From Cytophagaceae bacterium (GTDB lineage: Bacteria; Bacteroidota; Bacteroidia; Cytophagales; Cyclobacteriaceae), in NCBI GenBank assembly GCA_006969745.1, contig CP030886.1, forward strand, positions 2,019,234-2,083,233: 64,000 nt of DNA, read 5' to 3'. Shown here piece by piece: positions 28,001 to 36,543 of this stretch. A model generated the notes under the pieces. It saw only the letters and a program-made list of their open reading frames with translations, was not told the origin of the DNA and ran no database searches. The position numbers and the translations under genes are program-made. The first letter of the stretch is position 1, and each line of letters opens with the position of its first letter.

Positions 28001-29042
28001 CAGATGTACCAACAGCTTGAATTGGTTTTGGATTAAGGTTTAAAGCTGAGATACCGCTTTCAGTACCGATCCATAGGTTACGCAGATCATCTTCATAAAG
28101 GATCCATACGTTATTGTTTACGATACTTGTTTCGTTGAGGGGATCATGGGCAATTGAATACAATTCACCGTTGGTGTCGAAGGTAACCAAACCACTACCA
28201 AGGAAGCCGGACCAGACTTTATTTTCAGAATCTACTGTGACATAAGCCACACGGTTACCACCTTCTTTATCTAGCATGTAATGTTTGATGGTTCCACTTT
28301 CCGGATCAAAGGAATTGAGACCTCCGCCCCATGTGCCCAACCAGAGCATTCCATCTTTATCTTGAGCGATAGACAGTACGTTATCATTGTTTAAACCGTA
28401 GTTGTCAGAATTTATTCGTTTGAAGCTGCGAGTTGCCGGATCAAACAAATTGAGACCACTCTTTGTACCTGCCCAAATCCGTCCTTCTCGATCTTCAAAA
28501 ATCTGATGAACGTAATTACTGCTAAGGGACGATTTGTCTTCTGTGTCGTGAGCGAAGTTTTCAAAAACTCCCGCCTCTTTTTGCCTTGAGATTCCTCCAC
28601 CAAAGGTTCCTATCCAAAGGGTACCATTTTGATCTTCAATGATTGTGTTTACAGAATTATGGATCAGGCTATTTGAGCGACTTGGGTCGTGTCGATAGGT
28701 AATAAAGGTCTCCTTTTCTCTATTAAAAAGTGATAGCCCACCGCCATCGGTACCTATCCAAATGTTACCCGATGAATCTTCCAGAAGACCCCAAACGCTG
28801 TTATCAGGAAGGCTGGTTGAATCTCCCGGGATGTTTTGATATATAGTGAAATTGTGGCCGTCATATTTATTGAGTCCATCAGTGGTTCCAAACCACATAA
28901 AGCCGAGCTCATCTTTAATAATTTCAAAAACAAGGCTATAAGATAGCCCCTCCTCAACAGTGATATTCTTGAAGGTTTTGTTAGTCTGGCTAGTGGCTAG
29001 CAAACAGTTGAACAGAACTAGAAAACAGATTCTGTATTTCAT
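25080..29042 (-). CDS. Hybrid two-component sensor (HTCS), propeller-HK-REC-AraC
   Basis: One-component fusion of 1320 residues. Signal peptide (1-19); about 14 two-component-regulator propeller repeats (30-650) with recurring LWIGTxGGGL / LWVGTYGEGL motifs, forming two periplasmic beta-propellers; Y_Y_Y domain (about 690-755, ending YTLNVKSSNSDGVWG); transmembrane helix (about 765-785); HisKA with His823 in GISHEFRTPLTLI; HATPase (NLLSNAFKYTN, GSGIGLALVKEF); receiver with Asp1125 in TDLMMPEIDG; C-terminal AraC-type helix-turn-helix (SQIAYSVGFNNLSYFTKAFK). Such proteins usually switch on polysaccharide-use loci, but no SusC/SusD or glycosidase gene is beside it, so its ligand is open. The ATG at 29042 gives the proper signal peptide. 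Confidence 0.93.
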   Translation of the reverse strand: MKYRICFLVLFNCLLATSQTNKTFKNITVEEGLSYSLVFEIIKDELGFMWFGTTDGLNKYDGHNFTIYQNIPGDSTSLPDNSVWGLLEDSSGNIWIGTDGGGLSLFNREKETFITYRHDPSRSNSLIHNSVNTIIEDQNGTLWIGTFGGGISRQKEAGVFENFAHDTEDKSSLSSNYVHQIFEDREGRIWAGTKSGLNLFDPATRSFKRINSDNYGLNNDNVLSIAQDKDGMLWLGTWGGGLNSFDPESGTIKHYMLDKEGGNRVAYVTVDSENKVWSGFLGSGLVTFDTNGELYSIAHDPLNETSIVNNNVWILYEDDLRNLWIGTESGISALNLNPKPIQAVGTSALSPAFGNTVITRFNESGADILFSTEEEVGIYNDDGVKKLLEVPDIWSMLKSKDELWVSSYGYGVFRYSMEYELIQQYLNPLNEHLENATYLLEDRNGLIWMGTFGEGLFSYDPYLDQFSFYPLIDSGGQASAPVLNVIDDASNDLWVGTYGEGLIKLDIEKGSIEKINTISHNTILSLYLDSDNILWIGTDGGGLNRLDTKSGAITLKTTLDGLPSNVILGILEDDNNNLWMSTNAGISKYDKQREKFTNYDQSHGLVSKGFNADAFFEDSAGRFFFGSGNGFNFFHPDSIRPSTHIPPVFFSDFKVLNQSIDISSGILDMHINLVKSVSLTHKQNFFTLNFAALEYFAPEKIQYAYQLEGFSSDWIYTDASNRQATFTNLDHGEYTLNVKSSNSDGVWGDNTRSISILILPPPWKTWWAYALYLATFVAVFLVIVRTFKIRERLKSSLRIEQLERKKIEELDHLKSRFFAGISHEFRTPLTLISSPVEQLIKRFSENDDVKWSLELVKRNADRLLRQINQLLDLSKLEAGKLRLQVSKSDIAGWVKITAASFESMAINSDIDFKVSIPVDPVIMFYDKNKVEQILINLLSNAFKYTNPGGKIQLNVLSGDDTLSIIVANEGAEIPHEHQEKIFNRFYQVENSKKVVEGSGIGLALVKEFIELHHGSVTVDRKESFTVFTLSIPTADSAYEDDDRVSMEDTEVFKAIQQQDEENEPLTRDLQNQEELPTLLIVEDNQDLRSYMALELAQAYEIIEAANGHEGLEMANSHIPDLIITDLMMPEIDGIELLQKVRSDPKTNHIPIIMLTAKAEKESRLEGLEKGADHYLSKPFDIEELMVRSKSLLNQRKRIREHNYSEFLINPKVENITSMDDQFLEQAVEVFKSHLSNHEFSVDQFAREMAMSRVQLHRKMKAIIGCSASEFIRQYRLKKAFTLLQNKADSVSQIAYSVGFNNLSYFTKAFKEVYGKNPSQI

Positions 29043-29209
29043 TTCCGTCTGATTGGTGAGTAAAGGCAACCACTCCTTCGCTAAGTAAAAGTCAACAATA
29101 ACTGGAAAAAGTACAAATGTTACCTCATTGCCAAAGGATGAAACATGTGTGGCAAAGGCTCTAAAGCTTCGATTCTACCTTGCTTCCATCAAACTTAAAT
29201 ATCACAGTT

Positions 29210-29617
29210 ATGAAAACGCTATCAAGTAAAAAAGGAAGAAAATCGATTGTTCTATTATCGTGCCTCTTTGCCTGTATTTTATTTCTTGTTTCATGTAGTA
29301 AGGACGATCCGGGCCCATCAAAGACCCAGCTTTTGACAGGAAAATGGAATCTTGAGGAAATAAACGGGGTGAACCTCATTTCTGGTGTTCAAGTTGAAAT
29401 CACCTTTGATGCTGACGGGGACTATGAAGAAGAGATCAATGACAATGGCGATTTGGAACGGTATACCGGAGAGTGGGAGTGGAATTCAGATCAGGATGAA
29501 ATCACTATTGATTATGATCAAAATTTTTCTGATTGGGAGTTGGACGTAGAAGAATTGACAGCCACTGAGCTTGAGCTAGACGATGGATCTGATACTTATT
29601 TGTTTAGTAAGGACTAA
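29210..29617 (+). CDS. Lipocalin-like lipoprotein
   Basis: 135-residue lipoprotein: basic n-region (KKGRKS), hydrophobic core and lipobox FLVSCSKDD. The mature part has the pattern LLTGKWNLEEINGV, FDADGDYEEE, YTGEWEWNSDQDEITID, LTATELELDDGS, typical of the small lipocalin-like/DUF families of Bacteroidota that form an eight-strand barrel. It is strongly acidic. Ligand unknown. The ATG at 29210 is preferred over one at 29180 because it starts the signal peptide. It is divergent from the HTCS gene. Confidence 0.75.
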   Translation: MKTLSSKKGRKSIVLLSCLFACILFLVSCSKDDPGPSKTQLLTGKWNLEEINGVNLISGVQVEITFDADGDYEEEINDNGDLERYTGEWEWNSDQDEITIDYDQNFSDWELDVEELTATELELDDGSDTYLFSKD

Positions 29618-29630
29618 TCACCACCTCTTC

Positions 29631-29662
29631 GCCCACAGGTTGTTATAGCTTGTGGGTTTTTA
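29631..29662 (+). terminator. Terminator after the lipocalin-like gene
   Basis: Stem CCCACA (29632-29637) and TGTGGG (29651-29656) with a 13-base loop, then TTTTTAAT; 14 bases past the stop codon. It lies between convergent genes. Confidence 0.65.
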
Positions 29663-29696
29663 ATAAAATTCTTTTTGGAGCAGCAGTGGATTTTGG

Positions 29697-32600
29697 TTAC
29701 TCTCCATTAATCATCTCCAATATCAAAGCATACTTAAATGCAGTCTCCGCTAGCGATGCGTATCTGCCGGACGCTCCACCATGACCTGAAGAAAAATCTG
29801 TTCTAAGCAATATTTCATTGTCGTCGGTTTTCAATTCCCTGAGTTTGGCTACCATCTTAGCCGGCTCCCAATACCCAACTCTTGAATCGTTGACGGCAGT
29901 GAGGAAGAGCATATTAGGATACTCTTTTTCTTCTACATTTTCATAAGGAGAGTATGACTTGATGTATTTGAAATATTTCTTCTCATTTGGATTGCCCCAC
30001 TCATCGTATTCCAGGCTGGTCAACGGTAACTTTTCATCCAGCATTGTATTAATCACATCTACGAATGGAACATCAAGTATCAGCAGTTTATAGAGGTCGG
30101 GGCGCATGTTAGCAATTGCTCCCATCAATAGACCTCCTGCGCTGCCTCCTTCTGCAATGACTCTGCCTTCTTCACCATATCCGAGAGAAATCAGATGTTC
30201 TGTGCAAGAAATAAAATCGGTAAAGGTATTTTTCTTTTTAAGCATTTTGCCTTCCAAATACCACTCCTCTCCAAGATCTCCTCCTCCTCTCACGTGGGCT
30301 ATAGCATACACAAATCCTTTCTGAATTAGCGGTGCAATATTAGGGTTGTAACTAGCGGAGTAACTGGATCCGTAGGATCCGTAACCGGTAATATAAAGAG
30401 GTGGGGTTTTGCCGGCCTTGATCTTGTTTTTTACGTGACCCTTATTATAAATAAGGGTGATTGGTATTTGAGTCCCATCTTTTGCTTTCGCATACACTGT
30501 CTCCACTTTGGCGAAATATGCCGGAGAGAAGCCACCTACGGTTTTGAGATGTTTGATTTTTTTTTCGCTCATGTCATAGTCCTGAATTCGTAATGGCCGA
30601 TGGTAGTTTGCCTTGCTTATTCGCAAGGTATCTGTATCAAAATCATTGTTTTCCCCAATGTAAATGGAGCGATTCCTTCCTTGCTTCACGTAGTGTTCCT
30701 TTCCATCAATTTTGCTCACCACCTTGATTTTATGTTCAAGTCCGTGTCTTTCCTGAAAAACCATCCAATTTTTGAATGGAACCACAGAGGAGATTTCTAT
30801 TTCCGGATTTTCTGGGACTTCTTCAACCCAAAATTTTTCTTCAAACCTGGCAGTATCCGCAATCATTAATTTGTTGTTCAACGCTTTGTGATTGGTGAGG
30901 ATGTAGAACTTGTCTTCGTAATGGGACAGGCTGTACTTATGGTTTGCTCTTCTTGGAGTGACCATTCTAAATTTGCCATTCGGATTGTCAAGGTTTAGCA
31001 GGCGAATCTCATTCTGATTGCTCCCATAACTACCGATAAATGCAAATTGCTTGCTGCGCGATTTGGAAACTGAAACGGAGAATTTTACATCAGACTCTTC
31101 ATAGATCACCTTTCTTTCGCCCGTGGTAAGATCAAATTTTAAAACTTTAGATGCACGGAAAGTTTTCTCTTCCAGTTTTACATAAAGGATGGTAGAGTCT
31201 GTAAGCCAAACCATCCCGCCAACGTAATCAATGCTAAAAGGGAGCGGTTTGTCCTCATCAAAGTACTTAAACTTCAATACCCACTTATCATTGCCAGTGG
31301 TATTTTCTGAGTAGGCAATAACCTTGTTTTGTGGGCTTACAAGATAACCGCCGAAGGCATAGTATCGCTTATCTCCCGCCATTTTGTTGACGTCAAATAA
31401 GAGTTCTTCTTTAGCATCTTTTACCTTAGCTTTTCGATAGTGGTGGGCGTATTCTTCTTCAGGTGCGTACTTGTAATAGTATTTGTATCCACCTTCTTCT
31501 CTTGCGAGCGACTCATATGTATCTTGAATGTATGATCGTACTTCTTTGAACAGGTCGCGCTGAAGCGGTTTTAAGGGTTTGAAGTAATTATTTGTATAGC
31601 CGTTTTCCTGACTTAAATACTGCATGATTTCCTCGTTGCCCATGGGATTTTTAGTGTCCTTGAGCCAGGCATAGTCATCCCGAATTTTTTGTCCATGAAT
31701 TTCTACAATGGTTGGTTCTTTCTTTGCAATCGGCGGGAGGAGTGTAGTATCGCGGGTAAGCTTATCAGCAAATTGCTTCTCCAGATTGATTTCCTGGCTC
31801 ATAGCCACATGGACAGCCTCAGGAACTTTCGTTTCCGGATGATCCAGCATGTACTTAGCCCAAAATTCAGTGTTGTAACCTTCTGGTAAATCAAAGAGAT
31901 AGTTATAGTCAGAGTTGCTAAAATTTTCCTGTTGGGAAACACTCACTTTGTCCTTGGTTTTAACCTCATGGCTGAAAAATTCTGAAATAGCTGCATAGGG
32001 TATTCTGCGGGCCGTAGCTGTATCTTCCACGATAAATTCGTCCGCATGCTTTAAGTATTTCAATACGTATTTGTCTCCTTCTTTCGCATACTTTGACTCG
32101 ACAGAAAAGTCGAAGTGGCGCACGGACCAGCCTCGATATCCGCAGATATATTTTTTATATTCCGGAGGGACAGAGTAGTTTATTTCGGTGATGGCCAAAT
32201 CATCCTTACGGATCAGAATGTTGCCACCAAGTTTAAATTCATAGTCGTTTGGCCGTTTTTTGTCGCCCATCTTTTCGGGCGACACGCCCGGTTTAAAATT
32301 GATAAGGTAATAGCCTTCGTTGTTCTTTTCTACCTCCAGAAGAGTGTAGTCGTACTTGCCAAACTTGCTCATGAAATTGGCCGGATATTTCAGTCTATCC
32401 TTTGTGAGCGCACTCAATGGCCCCCCCTGTATGTTGGAATAGAGCCGGGTGGTGTTGAGGTCGTCACTGGATTTAGCCTCTACTATTTTCGCCTTTTCGC
32501 CTTTTAAAACTCTCTGATGAAAGTGCCACCTGTGAAGTGAAGATGATCTGGAAACCCAGCTGCCAATGGTAGTGACACCAGAAAGATCAACCGGGTTTTC

Positions 32601-33131
32601 AAACTTCTTCCGCTTTTCGTCTTTGCCTGTATATGGCTGAAGGTCTAGCACAAACGCTGCATCCGCATATTTTACGGGATTATCATTCTCTTTTACATAT
32701 TCCCTGTAGTAGCCTTCCAGGTTGAAAGGTTCATTCACATAGTTGTCGGGAATAGCTCTCAACGCCTTTTTGAGAATACTTTTTGGATTTAGATCACGCT
32801 TGGCACTCACCACCACTGTATATAGCTCGGTCACATCAGTTTTCATGTAAATCTTAACCGGCTGTTTGTAGTTGTGAAGTGGCAATTCGTAGGTCTTCAA
32901 GCCGACATAGGAAAACTCAAGGATGCTATCAAAATACTTAGAAGGAATTTTTAAAGAGAATGTGCCATCGTATTCTGTCACTGTTCCATAAGCCACACCT
33001 TTGAGCTTTACATAAGCAAAGGGCACGGGCTCTTTGGTTTCTTCATAATATACCGTGCCTTCGATAGTTTTTGTTTGGGAAAATGCAACAGCCCAAAAGA
33101 GGGTTGCTGCAATGACTAAGGTATGCTTCAT
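29697..33131 (-). CDS. Regulatory-domain / oligopeptidase B fusion (S9A peptidase)
   Basis: 1144-residue exported protein joining two parts. Residues 1-18 are a signal peptide; 20-100 a carboxypeptidase-regulatory-like beta-sandwich (IEGTVYYEETKEPVPFAYV...); about 110-440 a segment seen after such domains in Bacteroidota envelope proteins. From about 465 to the end is a complete prolyl-oligopeptidase-family enzyme: N-terminal helix and propeller (KKEPTIVEIHGQKIRDDYAWL), then the hydrolase with Ser997 in EGGSAGGLLMG, Asp1082 in AVNDSRVGYWEP and His1117 in SSGHGGASGR. The match is to oligopeptidase B, which cleaves after basic residues in peptides. Oligopeptidase B is usually about 690-720 residues and free, so the extra 440 residues are unusual. 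Confidence 0.85.
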   Translation of the reverse strand: MKHTLVIAATLFWAVAFSQTKTIEGTVYYEETKEPVPFAYVKLKGVAYGTVTEYDGTFSLKIPSKYFDSILEFSYVGLKTYELPLHNYKQPVKIYMKTDVTELYTVVVSAKRDLNPKSILKKALRAIPDNYVNEPFNLEGYYREYVKENDNPVKYADAAFVLDLQPYTGKDEKRKKFENPVDLSGVTTIGSWVSRSSSLHRWHFHQRVLKGEKAKIVEAKSSDDLNTTRLYSNIQGGPLSALTKDRLKYPANFMSKFGKYDYTLLEVEKNNEGYYLINFKPGVSPEKMGDKKRPNDYEFKLGGNILIRKDDLAITEINYSVPPEYKKYICGYRGWSVRHFDFSVESKYAKEGDKYVLKYLKHADEFIVEDTATARRIPYAAISEFFSHEVKTKDKVSVSQQENFSNSDYNYLFDLPEGYNTEFWAKYMLDHPETKVPEAVHVAMSQEINLEKQFADKLTRDTTLLPPIAKKEPTIVEIHGQKIRDDYAWLKDTKNPMGNEEIMQYLSQENGYTNNYFKPLKPLQRDLFKEVRSYIQDTYESLAREEGGYKYYYKYAPEEEYAHHYRKAKVKDAKEELLFDVNKMAGDKRYYAFGGYLVSPQNKVIAYSENTTGNDKWVLKFKYFDEDKPLPFSIDYVGGMVWLTDSTILYVKLEEKTFRASKVLKFDLTTGERKVIYEESDVKFSVSVSKSRSKQFAFIGSYGSNQNEIRLLNLDNPNGKFRMVTPRRANHKYSLSHYEDKFYILTNHKALNNKLMIADTARFEEKFWVEEVPENPEIEISSVVPFKNWMVFQERHGLEHKIKVVSKIDGKEHYVKQGRNRSIYIGENNDFDTDTLRISKANYHRPLRIQDYDMSEKKIKHLKTVGGFSPAYFAKVETVYAKAKDGTQIPITLIYNKGHVKNKIKAGKTPPLYITGYGSYGSSYSASYNPNIAPLIQKGFVYAIAHVRGGGDLGEEWYLEGKMLKKKNTFTDFISCTEHLISLGYGEEGRVIAEGGSAGGLLMGAIANMRPDLYKLLILDVPFVDVINTMLDEKLPLTSLEYDEWGNPNEKKYFKYIKSYSPYENVEEKEYPNMLFLTAVNDSRVGYWEPAKMVAKLRELKTDDNEILLRTDFSSGHGGASGRYASLAETAFKYALILEMINGE

Positions 33132-33233
33132 GCTTGGTGGTGTTGTATAGGTTATCGAAAAAAACGATGCCTACATGCAATTATTTTCTTTTTATGCAAG
33201 TTTTAAAAACCACATAAATGATGAACAATTGGA

Positions 33234-33908
33234 TCAAACGGTTGCACGATCAGAAGTAAGTTTTTTTCTCCAGCGCCTGGTTGCTAGGGATATGACGGGT
33301 GTGCCAATGATACCAGGAAGAATCCAAAGCAACCATTGGTTTGAGCTATTGGGCATAAAAATGTTTGGATTTTGAACAGCGAAGGCGGTCAATGCGGCGA
33401 TGTAGGAGCCACCCATCGCGCCAATGTGTTGGTAGAGCCACCAGCTTTTTTCGGAAACATTAGGCTTGATGAAAAAGCGCAGGTCATCTGTTCCGTTCTT
33501 TAAAGTCAGTATCCCGAAGGCGGCACATAAGAATGCCAAGACCGGCTGGCTTACCACAAAGTAGGTGTAAAGGCCGTAACCAACCAATCCGATTCCAAAC
33601 AGAGAAGTTGCTCCTGCTACCACCCAGTCGTACCATTTTTCTGAGCCGGGCCTTTTTCGATTTACCACTCGAATCCCGACGAATGAGGTATGAAAAGTAA
33701 GAACTGCGATTACCAGAAGAAATGCGCTGAATCTGTAGATTGTGATGATTGATAAGGCGCTCAGGCAAATCCACCACATGGAGCCTACATATATTTTTCC
33801 GAGTATGATGTGATTTTTACCTCCTTTACGATTAAACATTTGAATCAAGCCCAGGAGGAGTACTGTGCCACCGGAGATGATATGAGAAATGATCAGAAAT
33901 TGTTCCAT
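33234..33908 (-). CDS. DUF2306-like multi-pass membrane protein
   Basis: 224-residue inner-membrane protein with about six hydrophobic helices. The opening HIISGGTVLLLGLIQMF, RKGGKNHIILGKIYV pattern (His in helix 1, Gln, Arg, His, Gly-Lys-x-Tyr-Val) resembles DUF2306. Function is unknown. The ATG at 33908 (MEQFLIISHI) is preferred to the one at 33935. The C-terminal tail is basic (RRWRKK) and cytoplasmic. Confidence 0.6.
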   Translation of the reverse strand: MEQFLIISHIISGGTVLLLGLIQMFNRKGGKNHIILGKIYVGSMWWICLSALSIITIYRFSAFLLVIAVLTFHTSFVGIRVVNRKRPGSEKWYDWVVAGATSLFGIGLVGYGLYTYFVVSQPVLAFLCAAFGILTLKNGTDDLRFFIKPNVSEKSWWLYQHIGAMGGSYIAALTAFAVQNPNIFMPNSSNQWLLWILPGIIGTPVISLATRRWRKKLTSDRATV

Positions 33909-34059
33909 ACGAATTACGATTTGAATGTAATTCAAGCAATATTCCTTTTCAATTCAATTAATGAATGCTGAATTGTCAAATTAAGTGGATGAACCGTCAG
34001 GTTAATAGCAGAGTTTATAATATTTGATCGCTAAGTTCGAGTTGATAAATAATCCCAGC

Positions 34060-34587
34060 ATGTACCAGTTTCTTTCTCGCGTTTCCAACAAGTACTTTAA
34101 GAATCATGCGCATAGGCTTTTCAAGGTATTCTTCAATCTCTCGCCGATGTATCGAAGGTCGACAGGAAAGATTACCTCAGTGACACCTAATTTGGATAGA
34201 ATAGAAATTAAGATTCCTATTTCTTACAAAAACAAGAATTACGTAGGGACCATATTTGGTGGGAGTCTCTTTTCAGCAACTGATCCCATTTATATGGTAC
34301 AGTTAATACAGCTTTTGGGCCCTGCCTATGTTGTATGGGATAAATCATCGGTGGTAAGATTTAAAAGGCCAGCAAGTACTAATGCTTATTCTGTATTTGA
34401 GTTTACAGAGCAGGAGCTGGATGAACTTAAAAGCCAAATAGAGAAAAAGAAAGAAGTAGATCTTGTTAAGACAGTCCAGCTTACAAGCAAAGACGGCCAG
34501 CTTTTTTGCGAGATAGAAAAGACCATATACGTGGCAGATAAGGCTTATTACAAAGAGAAACGGAAGAAGAAGTCTGGAAGTCAGTGA
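34060..34587 (+). CDS. DUF4442 hotdog-fold thioesterase-like protein
   Basis: 175-residue cytoplasmic protein of the DUF4442 family, which has the hotdog fold of PaaI-type thioesterases. Diagnostic segments are ITSVTPNLDRIEIKIP, NYVGTIFGGSLFSATDPIYM (the active-site loop region with the conserved Gly-Gly) and VVWDKSSVVRFKRP. A basic tail (YYKEKRKKKSGSQ) ends it. The ORF is open from a TTG at 34024; the ATG at 34060 is the more likely start. Substrate unknown, probably an acyl-CoA. Confidence 0.75.
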   Translation: MYQFLSRVSNKYFKNHAHRLFKVFFNLSPMYRRSTGKITSVTPNLDRIEIKIPISYKNKNYVGTIFGGSLFSATDPIYMVQLIQLLGPAYVVWDKSSVVRFKRPASTNAYSVFEFTEQELDELKSQIEKKKEVDLVKTVQLTSKDGQLFCEIEKTIYVADKAYYKEKRKKKSGSQ

Positions 34588-34659
34588 CTTAAGGATAGTC
34601 TTGGTCTTTACAATACGACTAGATAAATAGCAATCTCATCGATTAGATTGGGGATTCAC

Positions 34660-34675
34660 ATTATCAATTGATAAT
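34660..34675. promoter_or_regulatory. Perfect palindrome upstream of nrtS
   Basis: ATTATCAATTGATAAT, a 16-base perfect palindrome, 26 bases before the nrtS ATG. Fifteen of its bases recur identically at 50291-50305 upstream of another gene, which suggests an operator rather than chance; no regulator is known. Confidence 0.5.
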
Positions 34676-34701
34676 ATTGAATTCCTAACCATCCGTAAAA
34701 T

Positions 34702-34908
34702 ATGACTTCAGAACAGGTTTTTGATTCCATCAAAATCGCTATTGTGGTGGGATCCATCCTCAGCATGATAAATCAATATGATGTATTGATTTCATGGGAT
34801 TTGAGCAGCACAGATGTTCTGCGAATCTTCTTTAATTACCTGGTGCCATTCAGTGTGGCGAGCATTTCGCGAGCTATGCATATCAAAAAAGAAGGGAGGA
34901 AGTTATGA
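34702..34908 (+). CDS. nrtS: NrtS-type nitrate/nitrite transporter subunit
   Basis: 68-residue protein with two hydrophobic helices (IKIAIVVGSILSMINQYDVLI and FNYLVPFSVASISRAM) and the family's FNYLVPFSVAS core. NrtS proteins are very small membrane subunits shown in cyanobacteria to support nitrate/nitrite uptake as paired subunits. Only one copy is visible here. Its stop overlaps the start of the next gene as ATGA, so both proteins are made together. No nitrate or nitrite reductase gene is in the window. Confidence 0.75.
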   Translation: MTSEQVFDSIKIAIVVGSILSMINQYDVLISWDLSSTDVLRIFFNYLVPFSVASISRAMHIKKEGRKL

Positions 34909-35369
34909 AGAAAGTAATCTTAGCACGGCCCAGTTCTCTGATAGTTTCAGATATGAAGAAGCTGGTTTCATCTACTGGCTTTGAAGCAATGCCTATTGCG
35001 GAAATTAATGAACTGACACACATTAGTCAGAGTGAAGCAGCAGGGATTGTGATATCTACGGCGCTATCTTCAACAGTAAAGGAGAAGTATTGGGAGGTGG
35101 TGCAGCGGTCGGCAGCCATTTTTCCGGGGAAACCAATTTTTCTGGCTTCTTATGCGACGATAAGGAGCACGAAAATTACAGCCGGAGCACACATTAAAAA
35201 TGCCGGACTTGACTTTGAGCTCCTTTCTATTGAGGAGGCAAAATCGGGATCATTTGACTCAAACAAACAAATTTTGATTTTGACGCAAAAGGAAATTTCC
35301 GATCCCATTGCTTTTAGCTCAATTAGTGAGTTGATGAAGCGTCTACTTATGTCCTCAGTTCCTGTTTGA
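34905..35369 (+). CDS. NrtS-coupled protein of unknown function, receiver-like
   Basis: 154-residue soluble protein. The order of strands and helices (KKVILARPSSLIVSDMKKLV; AAGIVISTALS; GKPIFLASYAT; KQILILTQKE) resembles a Rossmann-like/CheY-like flavodoxin fold, but the acidic pair and phospho-acceptor Asp of true receivers are missing. I recognise no family. It starts inside the nrtS stop codon (ATGA), which ties its dose to NrtS, and may be its partner or regulator; that is inference. It ends four bases from the convergent GNAT-like gene. Confidence 0.65.
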   Translation: MKKVILARPSSLIVSDMKKLVSSTGFEAMPIAEINELTHISQSEAAGIVISTALSSTVKEKYWEVVQRSAAIFPGKPIFLASYATIRSTKITAGAHIKNAGLDFELLSIEEAKSGSFDSNKQILILTQKEISDPIAFSSISELMKRLLMSSVPV

Positions 35370-35373
35370 GGAA

Positions 35374-36543
35374 TTAATTCTTAATGGGCATCCGCTTAAA
35401 TTCTTTTGTCCGGTCAAAGAGGTATCGAAAGGTATGATGTGTCTTCACCACATCGCCGCCCACTTGTTCTACTACCTTGATCATTTTAGGATTAAAGTCT
35501 CCAATCCAGTTCATTTCCAATTGCTCATACCTGGTATAGGTTTCTTGAATCACATCTCTAATAGCCATGATTAGTGCACCGTCCACACCTTTTCCCTGAT
35601 GTTCAGGAGAAATACCGAATACAAGCCCAATCATTTTTTTATTGGTCTTCATCAGTTTATGATAAAGAAATTTAAGTTTTCCTATCAAGTTAAGCTTTCC
35701 ATTAACATGTTTGAACACCTGATTCAACTCTGGAATATTGATGTAAAATCCAACAGGCTTATCATTATGATAGCCAAACCACATAATTTTTTCATCCATT
35801 ATGGGCTTCATCTTTTTGATGATAGCATTGGCTTGTAAAGAGGACATTTCAGCTACACCCGGATGCCTTGCCCAGGCGTCATTATACACAGTTCTGAAAT
35901 CTTCCGCATATTTTTTTAAATACTTCTTTTCGATATGTCTGAAAGTATAGTCCGCATTTTGTCGTGCAATAGCTGCTTTTTCATACAGCCGATCACTGAG
36001 CGGGTCCATCACCAGTCGACCGAATGTAAACTGCTTGAAATAAACCTCAAACCCATAGTTTTGAAACAGCGCTTCATAATACGAAAAGTTGTAATTGCAC
36101 TGATAGTTGGGCGGCCTGTCAAATCCGTCTACTAGCAATCCCCACCACGTGTCTCGGTCTCCGAAATTAATGGGTCCGTCCATTGCCTCCATTCCTTTGT
36201 CAGACAGCCATTTTTTTCCGGCATCAAACAAAAGATTGGCAGCTTCTTGATCATTTATACATTCGAAAAAGCCTACTCCACCAGTTGGTTGATCATTGTC
36301 TTTGTTTACTGTTTTCTGATTGATGAATGCGGCAATCCGGCCAATGGTTTTTCCTTGGTCATCTTTGAGGATCCACCGAATGCATTCACCATTTCTAAAA
36401 AACTTGTTGACTTTAGGATCAAAGACACCATTGATATCTTTGTCTAAAGGTCGAATCCAGTTGGGTTCATCTTTGTAGAGTTTTACTGGGAGGAGTAAAA
36501 ACTCATCGGCAGTTTTTTTATCGTTGACTTCAATGATTTGCAT
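35374..36543 (-). CDS. GNAT-like acyltransferase
   Basis: 389-residue cytoplasmic protein of a type common in Bacteroidota and usually annotated as an N-acetyltransferase-like protein. Two acyltransferase-fold halves can be guessed: an N-terminal half with DDQGKTIGRIAAFIN and FFECINDQEAANLLFD, and a C-terminal half with the acetyl-CoA-loop-like LVFGISPEHQGKGVDGALI, where QGKGVDGAL corresponds to the Q/RxxGxG/A motif. The middle has GPINFGDRDTWWGLLVDGFD. Substrate is unknown. Monocistronic. Confidence 0.65.
   Translation of the reverse strand: MQIIEVNDKKTADEFLLLPVKLYKDEPNWIRPLDKDINGVFDPKVNKFFRNGECIRWILKDDQGKTIGRIAAFINQKTVNKDNDQPTGGVGFFECINDQEAANLLFDAGKKWLSDKGMEAMDGPINFGDRDTWWGLLVDGFDRPPNYQCNYNFSYYEALFQNYGFEVYFKQFTFGRLVMDPLSDRLYEKAAIARQNADYTFRHIEKKYLKKYAEDFRTVYNDAWARHPGVAEMSSLQANAIIKKMKPIMDEKIMWFGYHNDKPVGFYINIPELNQVFKHVNGKLNLIGKLKFLYHKLMKTNKKMIGLVFGISPEHQGKGVDGALIMAIRDVIQETYTRYEQLEMNWIGDFNPKMIKVVEQVGGDVVKTHHTFRYLFDRTKEFKRMPIKN

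Noticed and set aside
32115-32507. 130-codon plus-strand frame inside the peptidase fusion
   Set aside because: Antisense to conserved coding sequence; no signal of its own.
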